A stretch of 64,000 bases of DNA from contig NZ_JBGCUE010000013.1 of NCBI RefSeq assembly GCF_041102575.1, positions 56,071-120,070 of the forward strand, in the 5' to 3' direction. A model generated the notes under the pieces. It was given only the letters and a program-made list of their open reading frames with translations. It had not been told where the DNA came from and made no database searches. The stretch comes from Tenuifilum sp. 4138str (lineage in GTDB: Bacteria > Bacteroidota > Bacteroidia > Bacteroidales > Tenuifilaceae). Shown piece after piece: positions 9,472 through 19,258 of this stretch (position 1 is the first letter of the stretch; each line of letters starts with the position of its first letter). A program made the translations under genes and the position numbers.

Positions 9472-10620
9472 ATGAAAATTCTTAGTCCACGAAATAAGTT
9501 TCTGTTAACACTAATAATCGCAGCGGTTACCGTTTCGTTTATTACAATCTACTTTACAAATCGTTTTGTATCGGAACTTAAGCAGGAGGAGCGGCAAAAA
9601 ATTGACCTATGGGCAAATGCCGTTAAATACATCTCAAACGAAATGGGTTCGTGTGAGGATTTTTCACTGATTTTTGAGATAGTTCAAAACAACCGGACTG
9701 TACCCGTAATACTCACCGACGAAAATGGGAAAGTGATTGGTTTCCGCAATATTGAATTACCTGACATCCAGGATACTGTTTATGTTTCGAATCTTCTGAA
9801 CAAAATGAGGGCTGAACACGATCCAATAACAATTGAACTGCCCGATGGATCAAAAAACTATGTGTACTACTTTGATAGTATTACCTTAAAAAAACTTAAT
9901 TACTATCCTTATATTCAACTTATTATAATTGCATTCTTTATAGGAATAGCGTTTTACTCCTATGGTCAGGCCCGCAAATCGGAACAGAATTTAATTTGGC
10001 TCGGGATGGCAAAGGAAACAGCACACCAACTTGGAACTCCTACTTCATCCCTAATGGCTTGCTCATCGCTACTTTCCGAGAAATACCCCAACGACGAAGT
10101 GGTGACTGAACTTGAAAAAGATGTAAAAAGAATTGAAACCATAACTGACCGATTCTCAAAGATTGGCTCCTCACCAAGTCTCGATAGCATTGATGTAACT
10201 AATTTAATTATCGAATCCCTTAACTACCAGAGCAAAAGATGCCCAAGGACAATTGCTTTCAACTTCAGCCCCGGCAATCCTATATATGCTAAAGCAAACC
10301 ATATACTTCTAGGTTGGGTTTTGGAAAATATTCTTAAAAATGCTGTGGATGCTATGCAAGGGAAAGGAGTTATTAGCGTAGAAACAACTGTTGAAAAAAA
10401 TAATGTTATTATTGACATTCAGGACCAAGGTAAGGGGATTGAAAAGAGGAAGCAAAAAGAAATATTCCGGGCTGGCTACACCACAAAGGAACGTGGTTGG
10501 GGACTTGGACTAAGTTTAGCAAAACGTATCGTTGAACAGTACCACTCAGGAAAAATTTTTGTTTTTCGTTCGGAACTTGGGGTTGGTTCAACCTTTAGGA
10601 TTATACTCAAAAAAGCCTAG
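9472..10620 (+). CDS. membrane sensor histidine kinase
   Basis: A 382-residue kinase with two transmembrane helices (about residues 10-30 and 147-165) framing a small periplasmic sensor of about 115 residues. The cytoplasmic part holds an H-box ETAHQLGTP (His185) and an ATP-binding domain with the N-box [11 protein letters not shown]1 DQGKGI and G2 [19 protein letters not shown]. It should autophosphorylate on His and pass phosphate to a response regulator, but no regulator gene is adjacent. The 4-nt gap to the AsmA gene suggests the sensed signal relates to the envelope. Its 3' end overlaps the convergent yidD gene by 4 bases. Confidence 0.9.
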   Translation: MKILSPRNKFLLTLIIAAVTVSFITIYFTNRFVSELKQEERQKIDLWANAVKYISNEMGSCEDFSLIFEIVQNNRTVPVILTDENGKVIGFRNIELPDIQDTVYVSNLLNKMRAEHDPITIELPDGSKNYVYYFDSITLKKLNYYPYIQLIIIAFFIGIAFYSYGQARKSEQNLIWLGMAKETAHQLGTPTSSLMACSSLLSEKYPNDEVVTELEKDVKRIETITDRFSKIGSSPSLDSIDVTNLIIESLNYQSKRCPRTIAFNFSPGNPIYAKANHILLGWVLENILKNAVDAMQGKGVISVETTVEKNNVIIDIQDQGKGIEKRKQKEIFRAGYTTKERGWGLGLSLAKRIVEQYHSGKIFVFRSELGVGSTFRIILKKA

Positions 10621-10877
10621 GGTACAGGATCATACCCATGACCACCCCAGGGGTGGCATCGTGAAATTCTCCTAACCGATAGCCATAACCCTTTAAAAAA
10701 ACCATGTTTTTTTAGCGCTTCAACACTGTAAGCGGAACAGGTAGGGGTAAACCTGCAGCTGTTAGGTAGGTATGGCGATAAAAATATTTGGTAAATCTTT
10801 ATTAATAGAATAGGAATGTAGGCCAAAAGCCTAACCGCATATTTCCATAATATTTTAAGGGTTTTAACCAAATTCAT
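10617..10877 (-). CDS. yidD: membrane protein insertion efficiency factor YidD
   Basis: An 86-residue protein with an amphipathic N-terminal helix and the family signature [18 protein letters not shown] (three Cys), followed by [17 protein letters not shown]. YidD assists YidC in inserting inner-membrane proteins. It lies 1 base after the stop of rnpA, the ancestral rnpA-yidD arrangement; yidC itself is not next to it here. The start ATG at 10875-10877 gives the normal family length. Confidence 0.95.
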   Translation of the reverse strand: MNLVKTLKILWKYAVRLLAYIPILLIKIYQIFLSPYLPNSCRFTPTCSAYSVEALKKHGFFKGLWLSVRRISRCHPWGGHGYDPVP

Positions 10878-10878
10878 T

Positions 10879-11259
10879 TTACTTAAGATCAGTAATCAGT
10901 TTAACAACTGCCGTTTCCATTTGTTTAAAAGGAACTACCTCGGCCGAAACATAAATAAAAGCCAGGTAAATCCTTTTTCCGCTTTCCCTGAAATGGTCAA
11001 GTAAGTTTTGATTAATGCGAAAAGCCTCTCTAAGCCTTCGTTTTGCAAGATTTCTTTTATAGGCTTTTTTTAAATACCTCTTAGGAATTATAAATATTAC
11101 TTTGTAGTGGGGGTTTTCCTCAATGCCATCTGGTATCCTTTCATCTACTTGGTATATTAACTTGATTGGATAATGGAAACGTGATAACTCCGATTTTAAC
11201 AGCGAGTTAACCTCGTTTTCCAAATGGATTATATTCTTTTTCCTAAGTTTTTGAGGCAT
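10879..11259 (-). CDS. rnpA: ribonuclease P protein component
   Basis: The protein subunit of RNase P, which with the rnpB RNA removes 5' leaders from pre-tRNAs. The 126 residues carry the RNR signature [14 protein letters not shown] and the preceding strand [16 protein letters not shown]. The first 30 residues are rich in Lys and charged residues. It forms an operon with yidD. A terminator hairpin lies between it and the upstream hemD, so rnpA-yidD probably has its own promoter or depends on read-through. rpmH is not in the window, as is usual in Bacteroidota. Confidence 0.95.
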   Translation of the reverse strand: MPQKLRKKNIIHLENEVNSLLKSELSRFHYPIKLIYQVDERIPDGIEENPHYKVIFIIPKRYLKKAYKRNLAKRRLREAFRINQNLLDHFRESGKRIYLAFIYVSAEVVPFKQMETAVVKLITDLK

Positions 11260-11261
11260 AC

Positions 11262-11286
11262 AAAAAAGGGGGTTAGCATTCCCCCC
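11262..11286 (-). terminator. rho-independent terminator after hemD
   Basis: On the minus strand a GGGGG arm, an 8-base AT-rich loop and a CCCCC arm are followed directly by six T residues. The hairpin begins about 10 bases after the hemD stop and ends only a few bases before the rnpA start codon, so it separates the two transcription units. Confidence 0.75.
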
Positions 11287-11295
11287 TCTATTATT

Positions 11296-12045
11296 TTACT
11301 TTTTCTTTGATTGCTCTTTCAAAAAGTGATCTAAGGCTTGGGTCATGCTTTTAAACGCATCGGTTGGGGCTTTAACATCGAGCCTTAAACCCGCATCTTT
11401 CACAGCTTTTGCAGTTGTATCGCCAAAGGCGCCAATTGCTATATCGTTCTGCTGAAAATCGGGGAAATTATCGAAAAGCGATTTAATTCCATTAGGGCTA
11501 TAGAATACAATCATATCGTAAGGGAATGGCTTAAGGTCCGACAGATCGCTGCTTACAGTTTTATAGAATATCCCTTTGGTATAATTTACCTTGGCCTTTG
11601 TTAATGCCTTGGGTATTTCCGGTTTATGTGGATCGGAAAGTGGTAATAAAAATTTTTCGTCCTTATGCTTAAGGATTATATCCAGTAGATCTTTGAAAGT
11701 ATTATCGCCAAAAAAGATTTTCCGCTTCCTGTAAACTATGTATTTCTGCAGGTAATGAGCAATTGATTCGGTTATACAGAAATACTTCATGGTTTCAGGA
11801 ACTGTTATGCGAAGCTCTTCACATATCCTGAAAAAATGATCAATGCCAGTTTTACTGGTAAAAATTACAGCAGAATGATCTAGGATATTGATTTTCTGCT
11901 GACGAAACTCCCTGGAAGTTACCCCCTCAACTTGAATAAAAGGGCGGAAATCAAGATGAACCCCATATTTCTCCGACAATTCATTATACGGTGATTTCTC
12001 GTTCTGGGGTTCGGGTTGCGAAATAACAATCTTTTTGATTTTCAA
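11296..12045 (-). CDS. hemD: uroporphyrinogen-III synthase
   Basis: Cyclises hydroxymethylbilane to uroporphyrinogen III in the haem/sirohaem pathway. The sequence begins with KIKKIVISQPEPQNEKSPY and later has VIFTSKTGID, DMIVFYSPNGIKS and AFGDTTAKA, the usual HemD landmarks of Bacteroidota. No ATG is near the 5' end. TTG at 12043-12045 gives the family-typical N-terminus (249 residues), while TTG at 12070-12072 would add nine residues (258). Directly upstream lies the DUF4271 membrane protein gene, its regular neighbour in this phylum. A terminator follows. Confidence 0.9.
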   Translation of the reverse strand: MKIKKIVISQPEPQNEKSPYNELSEKYGVHLDFRPFIQVEGVTSREFRQQKINILDHSAVIFTSKTGIDHFFRICEELRITVPETMKYFCITESIAHYLQKYIVYRKRKIFFGDNTFKDLLDIILKHKDEKFLLPLSDPHKPEIPKALTKAKVNYTKGIFYKTVSSDLSDLKPFPYDMIVFYSPNGIKSLFDNFPDFQQNDIAIGAFGDTTAKAVKDAGLRLDVKAPTDAFKSMTQALDHFLKEQSKKK

Positions 12046-12076
12046 GGCCCTATGTTTTAAAAAAATCAACAAAAAC

Positions 12077-12913
12077 TTAACTAACTCTCAGTAAATAAGT
12101 TACCCCTAATATTATAGGCAATTCAAGGGCACAAAGGTACAAAATGTAATACAATAATGAAACCCTATGCTTTATAAAGATTTTTACAAAGTAAAAATAT
12201 CGATATAGTAAGGCGATAATAATCAACGCGATAGATATATAGATAAATACTATTCGTAAGGGCGACATGGTATAGCTTGCTGCAAGCGATGTAGGTAAAA
12301 GAAAGAGCATCAATATTCTCAAATTCAAAGTATTGTGAAAATAGAGATAGTTAACCTGGCTTGCATTATTAGTAGCCAGCAATAAAATTTTATGTAGTAT
12401 CCAAATCCAAATTCTGTAAATTATAAGAGCAAGAGCAGGATAAGCTAAAATGAGTAAGGATACCTGCATTGATTCTAAAAATTGCTCGATTAAAATTTTA
12501 ACCACAAATGTTATTGATATTATAGATAGGAAATCCAGTAAACGAGAAAGCTTAACAAAGGGCACGCTAAAATCGTTAAGGACTTTTTCAGCAATAAAAT
12601 CGTAGAATAGTGATTGAATAAAAACTCTAAGATATTTTACATAACCTATTATTATTGAAGATATTATCAGCATTGAAACAACCATGCTAATAAAATAAGC
12701 ATTCTGAATTAAATGATTTTGGTTAAGGGGTTTAGGTTCAATGGTGATGTTTGATTTAAATGAACTTGACTTAAAAACATTTGAACAAGAATCGGAAGTT
12801 AAAGGAAAATTATCGTGGATAGTATAAAGCTTTACGGAATCGCACTTCTGGGTTAAATCCAAAAAGTTGTTGTATAAATTATTAGTATTCTGGCTCGATG
12901 GAAAGGCTGACAT
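12077..12913 (-). CDS. DUF4271 family membrane protein
   Basis: A 278-residue integral membrane protein. After about 65 polar residues there are hydrophobic helices near 70-95, 125-145, 150-175, 195-215, 220-240 and 255-275. The C-terminal pattern YYILYLCALELPIILG is characteristic of DUF4271, a Bacteroidota family of unknown function that is habitually encoded next to hemD. ATG at 12911-12913 is chosen; the longer frame to 12934 starts with TTG. It follows uvrC with a 27-base gap and precedes hemD by about 31 bases, so these three genes are probably one operon. Confidence 0.8.
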   Translation of the reverse strand: MSAFPSSQNTNNLYNNFLDLTQKCDSVKLYTIHDNFPLTSDSCSNVFKSSSFKSNITIEPKPLNQNHLIQNAYFISMVVSMLIISSIIIGYVKYLRVFIQSLFYDFIAEKVLNDFSVPFVKLSRLLDFLSIISITFVVKILIEQFLESMQVSLLILAYPALALIIYRIWIWILHKILLLATNNASQVNYLYFHNTLNLRILMLFLLPTSLAASYTMSPLRIVFIYISIALIIIALLYRYFYFVKIFIKHRVSLLYYILYLCALELPIILGVTYLLRVS

Positions 12914-12940
12914 AAATACAGAATATTTTTGCAAAACTAC

Positions 12941-14737
12941 CTATATTTTTTTAAAGAACGACACGATATTGCTGGCAGTTTTTGCCCCAACCTCTTCCGA
13001 AAGCTCTTCAAGGGATGCCTTTTTTATATTTTCTAATGACTTAAAGCGTGTGTAAAGCTTTATAACGCTTTTCTTTCCTACACCAGGAACTGATTCCAGT
13101 ATCGATGCTTCGTTCTTTTTTTCTCTTTTCTTTCTGTGAAATGTTATTCCAAACCTATGCGCTTCATCGCGAATATTCTGAATAAGCTTAAGGGACATTG
13201 AACGTTTATCGAGGTACAAGGGAGTCGAGTCGCCGGGTCGGTAAATTTCTTCAAGTCGCTTTGCTATACCAATTATGGGAATATGCTCGATATGCAAATC
13301 TTTAAGGGTTTCATAGGCAGAACTTAGCTGTCCCTTACCACCATCAATGACAATTAAATTTGGCAAATTTTTATTCTCTTCAATTAATCTTTTATACCTA
13401 CGGTAAACAACCTCGCGCATTGAAGCAAAATCATCAGGGCCTGTAACTGTTTTTACATTAAAATGCCTATACTCACTTTTAGCGGGTTTTCCATTCTTAA
13501 ACACAACACAAGCCGAAACCGGATTAGTACCTTGCAGGTTCGAATTATCGAAACATTCAATAACTATTGGAAGTTCCGGCAGTTGTAAATCCTTCTTTAG
13601 CTGCTCTAAGTATTTTAGGGCACGGGTTTGAGGGTTTGCCCGTTCTTCATTCTTTATTAGTTCTTTAATGTATGCTTCAGCATTACGCAAGCTAAGTTTC
13701 AAAAGCTTAAGCTTTTCTCCCTGTCTTGGAATGTGATACTTTATATTGGACAGCTGGTATGCAGGGTTAATATTTACAAGAAAAGTAGTAGATTTTAGGT
13801 TAAGCCTCTCCTTAATCTCTAGAATTGCCTGTGAAAAGATATCGTCAATAGGCTCATCAACAATATTTTTGATTTGTAAATTATACGATTGAACTACCAC
13901 GCCACTGTTTACCTTTAAGTAGTTAACAACAGCAAAACCTTCGCTCTCGTGAATTGTAAAAATATCAGCAGTGTTTATTCCCTTTGATATAACAGAACTT
14001 TTGGCCTGGAAATTTTGTAACAGTCTAAGCCGTTCCTTAAGCAATGCAGCCTGCTCAAATTTTAACTCCTGAGCGGCCTTGGTCATTTCGGCTGTAATTA
14101 GGCGGAGCACCTCGTTAAGGTCACCTTCAAGAATTTTTTTTATAGCATTAACGTTGCTTAAATAATCATTTTCCTTTTGATTTCCGATACAAGGCGCTAA
14201 ACAATTTCCAATCTGATACTCTAAGCAAGCTTTAAATTTACCAGAGGCAATATTACTTTGAGTTAAGTTTAGCTCACAGGTACGAATGGGAAAAAGCTGC
14301 CTAATTAAATCAAGCAATGCTTTAAGTAAACGACCCGATGTATAAGGTCCATAATATATTGATCCATCGTTCTCGTATCGACGCGTGGTTGTTACACGTG
14401 GAAAAGGCTCGTTTTTAATTACTATCCATGGGTAGGTTTTATCGTCGCGCAAAAGAATGTTATACTTGGGCTGATGTTTTTTAATAAGTATATTCTCGAG
14501 TATGAGCGCATCGGATTCCGAGTTTACTACAATATACTTTAAATCGGCCACCCTTGAAACCAACGCCCTTACCTTTGCTGAGTCGTACTGGGAGCGGTTA
14601 AAATATGACGATACTCGCTTTCGAAGGTTTTTGGCCTTGCCAATATAAATTATTTTGCCTGTTGAGTCGAAAAATTGGTAAACCCCAGGCAGATCGGGTA
14701 AAGATGATAAAAAGGATATGCTCGAAAGGTTTTCCAT
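12941..14737 (-). CDS. uvrC: excinuclease ABC subunit C
   Basis: The nuclease of nucleotide excision repair, which makes the incisions on both sides of a UvrAB-bound lesion. The 598 residues contain the N-terminal GIY-YIG domain (GVYQFFDSTGKIIYIGKAKN, about 18-37), a central UvrB-binding UVR motif (LKFEQAALLKERL, about 220), the RNase H-like C-terminal nuclease with ECFDNSNLQGTNPV and VIDGGKGQL, and tandem helix-hairpin-helix elements at the end (SVPGVGKKSV). Family-typical length. It is 5 bases downstream of the adenine deaminase gene. Confidence 0.97.
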   Translation of the reverse strand: MENLSSISFLSSLPDLPGVYQFFDSTGKIIYIGKAKNLRKRVSSYFNRSQYDSAKVRALVSRVADLKYIVVNSESDALILENILIKKHQPKYNILLRDDKTYPWIVIKNEPFPRVTTTRRYENDGSIYYGPYTSGRLLKALLDLIRQLFPIRTCELNLTQSNIASGKFKACLEYQIGNCLAPCIGNQKENDYLSNVNAIKKILEGDLNEVLRLITAEMTKAAQELKFEQAALLKERLRLLQNFQAKSSVISKGINTADIFTIHESEGFAVVNYLKVNSGVVVQSYNLQIKNIVDEPIDDIFSQAILEIKERLNLKSTTFLVNINPAYQLSNIKYHIPRQGEKLKLLKLSLRNAEAYIKELIKNEERANPQTRALKYLEQLKKDLQLPELPIVIECFDNSNLQGTNPVSACVVFKNGKPAKSEYRHFNVKTVTGPDDFASMREVVYRRYKRLIEENKNLPNLIVIDGGKGQLSSAYETLKDLHIEHIPIIGIAKRLEEIYRPGDSTPLYLDKRSMSLKLIQNIRDEAHRFGITFHRKKREKKNEASILESVPGVGKKSVIKLYTRFKSLENIKKASLEELSEEVGAKTASNIVSFFKKI

Positions 14738-14742
14738 TTACA

Positions 14743-16362
14743 TCATTCCGCAAAAATGGAGGTTAGGCTAAACCTATCAACATCAAATAGTCCAGCTGGG
14801 GTTAACTTTAAATGCGGTATTACCGATAGCGACATAAATGCCATGGTCATAAATGGCGCATGGAGCTTACATCCATCGGCCTTTAGTTTTTTGTTAATCA
14901 GTGAGTACTCCTTAGCAGCATCGCTTACATCAACATTGGTCATTAAACCAAAAAATGGCAAGGCCAAACCCATTGTCTCATTTCCATCAAAGTAGCATAT
15001 TCCACCCCTACTTTCAATTATATAGTCAATGGCTCGCAATATGCTGTCGTCGTTTGCGCCTATGGCGACAATATGATGGCTATCGTGGGCAATACTTGAT
15101 GCAATGGCTCCTTTCCGCATTCCAAAACCATGGATAAGCCCAACCCCTATATTGTTTGGGTTGTATCGACTAAGCACAACAATTTTTAGAATATCTTTAT
15201 CAAAATCGTAGCCTGAAACGGGTACAGATGTTTTTAAGGTTTCGGTGATCAACTCGCCTTCAATCACCTTAATAACCTTTACCGGTTTGCCAGAAGGAAA
15301 ATCTAGCTTGATTTTATGATGATCAAAGTGATTTGGAAAGCTAAACAACGGGGGTTCAGCGGCATAATCTTCCTCAATATTGGTTACATTAACACCTTTA
15401 ATATAGGTAGATAATACATTAAAGTCCTTTAGGTTGTCAACAACTATAAAATCGGCCGGTTGGCCCACCTGCAACAATCCAACATTTAACCTATAGTGGT
15501 TAACGGGGTTAACCGAAGCAACCTGCAGCACATCAAAAATATCATAACCTAGCGCAATTGCTTTACGCACATGCTTATTTATATGCCCGCCCATTAACTC
15601 ATCGGGGTGACAATCGTCAGTGCAGAACATAGCCATGCTTGGGTTTTGTCCAATTATTGGATGTAGGGCATCAAAATTTTTAGCGGCGCTACCCTCACGA
15701 ATCAGAACCTTCATCCCAAGTTCAATTTTTTTCTTAGCCTCATCAAGGGTAAAGCATTCGTGGTCGGTAGTAATACCGGCTGAAACATATTTGGTAAGAT
15801 TTTCACCGCTCAATCCCGGAGCATGACCGTCAATGGGTTTATTCCTTGCTTTGGCTTCGCTTAGTATTGAATGAACTTCTGTATTACCATTAATAACTCC
15901 GGGAAAATTCATCATTTCGGCAAGGTGGGTAACCTCAGGTAAGTCTAACAGTTTTGCAACTTCTTTAGAAGTAAAGGGTTCAAAACACTCATCCACGGGC
16001 GATGCAGGCACACACGATGGCGCTCCATAAAAGAATTTCAACTTGGATTGCCTTGCATTCTCTATCATAAAGCGCACTCCTTCAATCCCTGCTACATTTG
16101 CCACTTCATGAGGATCGGCAACCACGGCCACAGTTCCATTTTTAATTGCAGCCTGGGCAAACCTAGTAGGCACAAGCAATGAACTTTCAATATGCACATG
16201 CGAATCGACAAATCCAGGAATTATATAAACATTTTCAGCGTCCAAGGATTCATCAATTTGGGTAATTACACCATCCTGAAAGTATATTTTAGCGTTTACA
16301 ATTCTACGACCGATAGGGTCAACCAATTTCCCCGAAATTGAATTCGAACTCTTCATAAACAT
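14743..16362 (-). CDS. ade: adenine deaminase
   Basis: Converts adenine to hypoxanthine and ammonia in purine salvage. An amidohydrolase fold is shown by GFVDSHVHIESS (first two metal His), VADPHEVANVAG, TDDCHPDELMGGHI and the C-terminal domain with GFGMRKGAIASSIAHDSHH. ATG at 16360-16362 (or 16354-16356) gives the normal N-terminus (about 539 residues). The frame stays open to an ATG at 16411-16413, but its first codons (MFHVEQ) are simply the translated parS site, so that longer start is probably an artefact. A purine nucleoside phosphorylase is encoded at the right end of the window. Confidence 0.93.
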   Translation of the reverse strand: MFMKSSNSISGKLVDPIGRRIVNAKIYFQDGVITQIDESLDAENVYIIPGFVDSHVHIESSLLVPTRFAQAAIKNGTVAVVADPHEVANVAGIEGVRFMIENARQSKLKFFYGAPSCVPASPVDECFEPFTSKEVAKLLDLPEVTHLAEMMNFPGVINGNTEVHSILSEAKARNKPIDGHAPGLSGENLTKYVSAGITTDHECFTLDEAKKKIELGMKVLIREGSAAKNFDALHPIIGQNPSMAMFCTDDCHPDELMGGHINKHVRKAIALGYDIFDVLQVASVNPVNHYRLNVGLLQVGQPADFIVVDNLKDFNVLSTYIKGVNVTNIEEDYAAEPPLFSFPNHFDHHKIKLDFPSGKPVKVIKVIEGELITETLKTSVPVSGYDFDKDILKIVVLSRYNPNNIGVGLIHGFGMRKGAIASSIAHDSHHIVAIGANDDSILRAIDYIIESRGGICYFDGNETMGLALPFFGLMTNVDVSDAAKEYSLINKKLKADGCKLHAPFMTMAFMSLSVIPHLKLTPAGLFDVDRFSLTSIFAE

Positions 16363-16396
16363 CCAATTAATTTTTAACTTAAACTTTTTGTTAAAT

Positions 16397-16412
16397 TGTT
16401 CCACGTGGAACA
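16397..16412. promoter_or_regulatory. parS chromosome-partition site 1
   Basis: TGTTCCACGTGGAACA, a perfect 16-base palindrome that matches the ParB binding consensus TGTTNCACGTGNAACA. It lies in the gap between mnmG and ade and is one of two identical copies. Confidence 0.9.
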
Positions 16413-16487
16413 CTTTAATGAATTATCATAATGCACTAATAGTTATCTACTTATGGTTTTTGAAATATTTATGTTAAAATAAAATAT

Positions 16488-16503
16488 TGTTCCACGTGGA
16501 ACA
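16488..16503. promoter_or_regulatory. parS chromosome-partition site 2
   Basis: A second identical TGTTCCACGTGGAACA palindrome, whose centre is 91 bases from that of the first. It ends immediately before the mnmG stop codon. The 75 bases between the sites are AT-rich with no gene and could serve as promoter for ade. Confidence 0.9.
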
Positions 16504-18360
16504 TCACCTTCCAAAGTATACCAATAAAACATTAATATCACTAGGAGAAATTCCGGGTATTCGTTTTGCCTGAGCGATAGTTTTGGGTTTTATGCGTGTT
16601 AACTTTATCCTGGCTTCGGTGCTTAATGAATTAAGCCGATTAAAATCAAAATCGTCGGGTATTTTTATATGTTCCAGTCGACTTATTTTTTCTGCAATTA
16701 GTTTTTCTTTTTCAATGTAGCCACTATACTTAATTTTTATTTCTGCGCCGTTTATGGCTTCATAATCGTATGAGTCGATATTTATTTTGAGGTGTTCAAG
16801 TGTTGGTTTAAGGGATATTTCGGGACGTAAAACGATATCGTAGAGTTTTCTTTTTTGTGTAATTTTTGCAGAATTATTTAAGGTAAGGTATTCGTTTATT
16901 TCGCTAGGCGATACAGAATATTCTTTAACGAGTTGATTCAGCTCCTCGATGCTTTTAATCTTATTTTCTAGTCGTTTAACATCATTTTCGTCTACCATAT
17001 TATACTTTGCTGCAATAGGTGTTAACCTTTCATCGGCATTATCCTGGCGAATAAGTATGCGGTATTCGGCTCGGCTTGTAAACATTCTGTAGGGTTCATC
17101 AACACCTTTTGTTACTAAATCATCAATTAACACTCCGATGTAAGCTTCGTCTCGGTTTAGCTGAAAGTTTTCCTGGATGTCATTTGCCCTTAAGTGTGCA
17201 TTAGCTCCTGCAACTATACCCTGACCTGCTGCTTCCTCGTATCCTGTTGTACCATTAATTTGTCCAGAGAAAAACAAGTTCTGAACTATTTTAGTTTCCA
17301 ATGTATGTTTTAGCTGTGTTGGATCAAAATAATCGTATTCAATTGCATAGCCGGGTCGAAGAATATGAACATTCTCAAAACCGGGAATTGATTTTAAAGC
17401 TTTGTACTGGATATCAACTGGCAGTGATGACGAAAAACCATTTAAGTACATCTCATAGGTAAAAACACCTTCGGGTTCCAAAAATAGTTGATGTGATGTT
17501 TTTTCGGCAAAGGTGTGTACTTTGTCCTCAATACTTGGGCAGTAACGAGGTCCTATGCCTTTTATTTTACCAGTAAATAATGGTGATTGATCAAACCCTT
17601 CTCGTAAAATACTATGAACAACTTGATTTGTGTTAACTATGTAGCAATGCTTACGTGGTAGTTTTGAATAATAATCGGGGTTGAATGAAAATTTGGATAT
17701 TTCCTGCGATTCTTGTATAGTCAGTTTACTATAATTAACGGTTCTACCATCAATTCTTACAGGTGTACCTGTTTTCATTCTCCCAGTTGTGAAACCAAGT
17801 TGTACAAGACGCTCTGTTAAGCCATGTGAGTTCAATTCACCTATACGTCCACCGGTAAAATTGACGTTTCCAATGTGTATCTTACCGTTTAAGAAGGTTC
17901 CATTTGTTAAAACAACAGCTTTACATTTAACTGTTTGATTTGTCTTAGTTATTATTCCTTCAACTCGGTTTTCCTTTACAATTAAATCAATTACTTCATC
18001 CTGCCATAAATAGAGATTAGGTAGCGATTCAAGATATTTTCGCCATTCAATTGAAAAGAGCATTCTGTCAGCTTGAGCGCGTGGACTCCACATGGCTGGT
18101 CCTTTGCTCTGGTTAAGCATTCTGAAATGTAGGGTTGTAAGGTCAGTCACTTTTGCTGTATACCCACCAAGTGCATCAATTTCTCTAACAATCTGACCTT
18201 TTGCAATTCCACCAATAGCAGGATTACAGCTCATTTGGGCTAACTTAGTAAGATCCATTGAAACTAAAAGTGCCCGTGAGCCCATTTTTGCAGCAATAGC
18301 AGCTGCTTCACACCCTGCATGCCCTCCTCCAACAACAACAACATCAAAGGCTAATTCCAT
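16504..18360 (-). CDS. mnmG: tRNA uridine 5-carboxymethylaminomethyl modification enzyme MnmG
   Basis: The FAD-binding subunit of the MnmEG complex, which modifies the wobble uridine of several tRNAs. The 618 residues open with the dinucleotide site [17 protein letters not shown] and contain [19 protein letters not shown], the substrate region [11 protein letters not shown] and the C-terminal helical domain ending [17 protein letters not shown]. Length and motifs are normal. The start overlaps the end of ybeY by 10 bases. It lies directly beside two parS sites, consistent with the frequent placement of mnmG (gidA) near the replication origin. Confidence 0.97.
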   Translation of the reverse strand: MELAFDVVVVGGGHAGCEAAAIAAKMGSRALLVSMDLTKLAQMSCNPAIGGIAKGQIVREIDALGGYTAKVTDLTTLHFRMLNQSKGPAMWSPRAQADRMLFSIEWRKYLESLPNLYLWQDEVIDLIVKENRVEGIITKTNQTVKCKAVVLTNGTFLNGKIHIGNVNFTGGRIGELNSHGLTERLVQLGFTTGRMKTGTPVRIDGRTVNYSKLTIQESQEISKFSFNPDYYSKLPRKHCYIVNTNQVVHSILREGFDQSPLFTGKIKGIGPRYCPSIEDKVHTFAEKTSHQLFLEPEGVFTYEMYLNGFSSSLPVDIQYKALKSIPGFENVHILRPGYAIEYDYFDPTQLKHTLETKIVQNLFFSGQINGTTGYEEAAGQGIVAGANAHLRANDIQENFQLNRDEAYIGVLIDDLVTKGVDEPYRMFTSRAEYRILIRQDNADERLTPIAAKYNMVDENDVKRLENKIKSIEELNQLVKEYSVSPSEINEYLTLNNSAKITQKRKLYDIVLRPEISLKPTLEHLKINIDSYDYEAINGAEIKIKYSGYIEKEKLIAEKISRLEHIKIPDDFDFNRLNSLSTEARIKLTRIKPKTIAQAKRIPGISPSDINVLLVYFGR

Positions 18361-18788
18361 TTTGAGTAGAAAATTTTTAAAGCCCAGTTCTCCTTTTCTC
18401 TAATTTCTTTCTTTTGCTCCTCTGTAGAATCGTCAAATCCTAGCAGATGTAATATTCCGTGAATAATTACCCTGTGTAATTCATTTTCGAAGATAAGATT
18501 GTAGTCTTTTGCATTAGACTTTACGGTATCGACTGAAATTACAATATCTCCAGAAATTGAATTTTCTGTACAGTAGTTGAAAGTAATTATATCAGTATAA
18601 TAGTTATGAGCTAAATACTTTTTATTGATTTCAAGTATTTCAGAATCGTCAGTAAAATAGAAGTTAATATCGCCAACTGATTTCTTAAACTCTTTTTCAA
18701 TAATATAAGTTATCCACTTTTTTAAATTGTTTTTATTGGATATCCTTTTTGAGATGTATGGTGTTTTATATGAAAAAAAAATAGCCAT
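18351..18788 (-). CDS. ybeY: endoribonuclease YbeY (rRNA maturation)
   Basis: A metal-dependent RNase that takes part in 16S rRNA 3' processing and ribosome quality control. The 145 residues show the family core [11 protein letters not shown], in which two metal His are present but the third, usually HxxxxxGxxH, is replaced by Asp. This is often seen in Bacteroidota members. Earlier landmarks are [20 protein letters not shown]. It overlaps mnmG by 10 bases downstream and abuts the RsbW-like gene upstream, so the three form one operon. Confidence 0.92.
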   Translation of the reverse strand: MAIFFSYKTPYISKRISNKNNLKKWITYIIEKEFKKSVGDINFYFTDDSEILEINKKYLAHNYYTDIITFNYCTENSISGDIVISVDTVKSNAKDYNLIFENELHRVIIHGILHLLGFDDSTEEQKKEIREKENWALKIFYSKWN

Positions 18789-19183
18789 TAAATGTTAAAA
18801 GTCATTTTTACTGTTGTTCCGTTGTTCTCAAATTCAATTTCATCAGACAACTTTTTCATAAGAAACACACCTCGGCCCGAAATGTTTTCAATGTTTTCCG
18901 GAATTGTTGGATCTGGAATTGTATTTGGATCGAAACCTTTTCCTTGGTCAGAAATTGTTATGCATACTTTAGTATCGCATATTTTTATATTGACCTTAAC
19001 AACTTTTTTCTCGTCAAGTTTATTGCCATGAACAATAGCATTATTTACACCCTCGATAGCAGCAATTAATATTTTTCCATACACATCGGGTGTTAAAGTA
19101 AGTTTTTCTGTTATTTCATCAATAGTTTTTTCGATTAAACTAATTTGCTCTAGCTTGCTTGGAATTGTAATTGTTCGTTCCAT
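18788..19183 (-). CDS. RsbW-like serine-kinase ATP-binding protein
   Basis: A 131-residue GHKL ATPase of the anti-sigma-factor kinase type. The N-box is EGVNNAIVHGNKLD (about 45-58), the G1 region ISDQGKGFDP (about 79-88) and the G2 loop NISGRGVFLMKKL (about 99-111). Such proteins phosphorylate a STAS antagonist and bind a sigma factor, reversed by PP2C/SpoIIE phosphatases. No antagonist or sigma gene is adjacent, but a membrane SpoIIE phosphatase is encoded at 4.8-7.0 kb, and the two might meet in one circuit (inference). It begins the ybeY-mnmG operon. Confidence 0.85.
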   Translation of the reverse strand: MERTITIPSKLEQISLIEKTIDEITEKLTLTPDVYGKILIAAIEGVNNAIVHGNKLDEKKVVKVNIKICDTKVCITISDQGKGFDPNTIPDPTIPENIENISGRGVFLMKKLSDEIEFENNGTTVKMTFNI

Positions 19184-19233
19184 GGCTTTTAGGTTGTAAT
19201 TTTTTTATACTTTTTTTTTTAGTAAAGGTTACG

Positions 19234-19241
19234 CAAAATTA
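19234..19241 (-). promoter_or_regulatory. possible -7 promoter box for the RsbW-ybeY-mnmG operon
   Basis: On the minus strand TAATTTTG matches the Bacteroidota -7 consensus TAnnTTTG about 50 bases upstream of the RsbW-like start. No TTG is at the expected -33 spacing, so support is partial. Confidence 0.35.
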
Positions 19242-19258
19242 TGAAAAAAATGATTTTA

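Noticed and set aside
14955..15137. 60-residue plus-strand frame in the adenine deaminase gene
   Set aside because: Antisense to a gene with complete amidohydrolase motifs.
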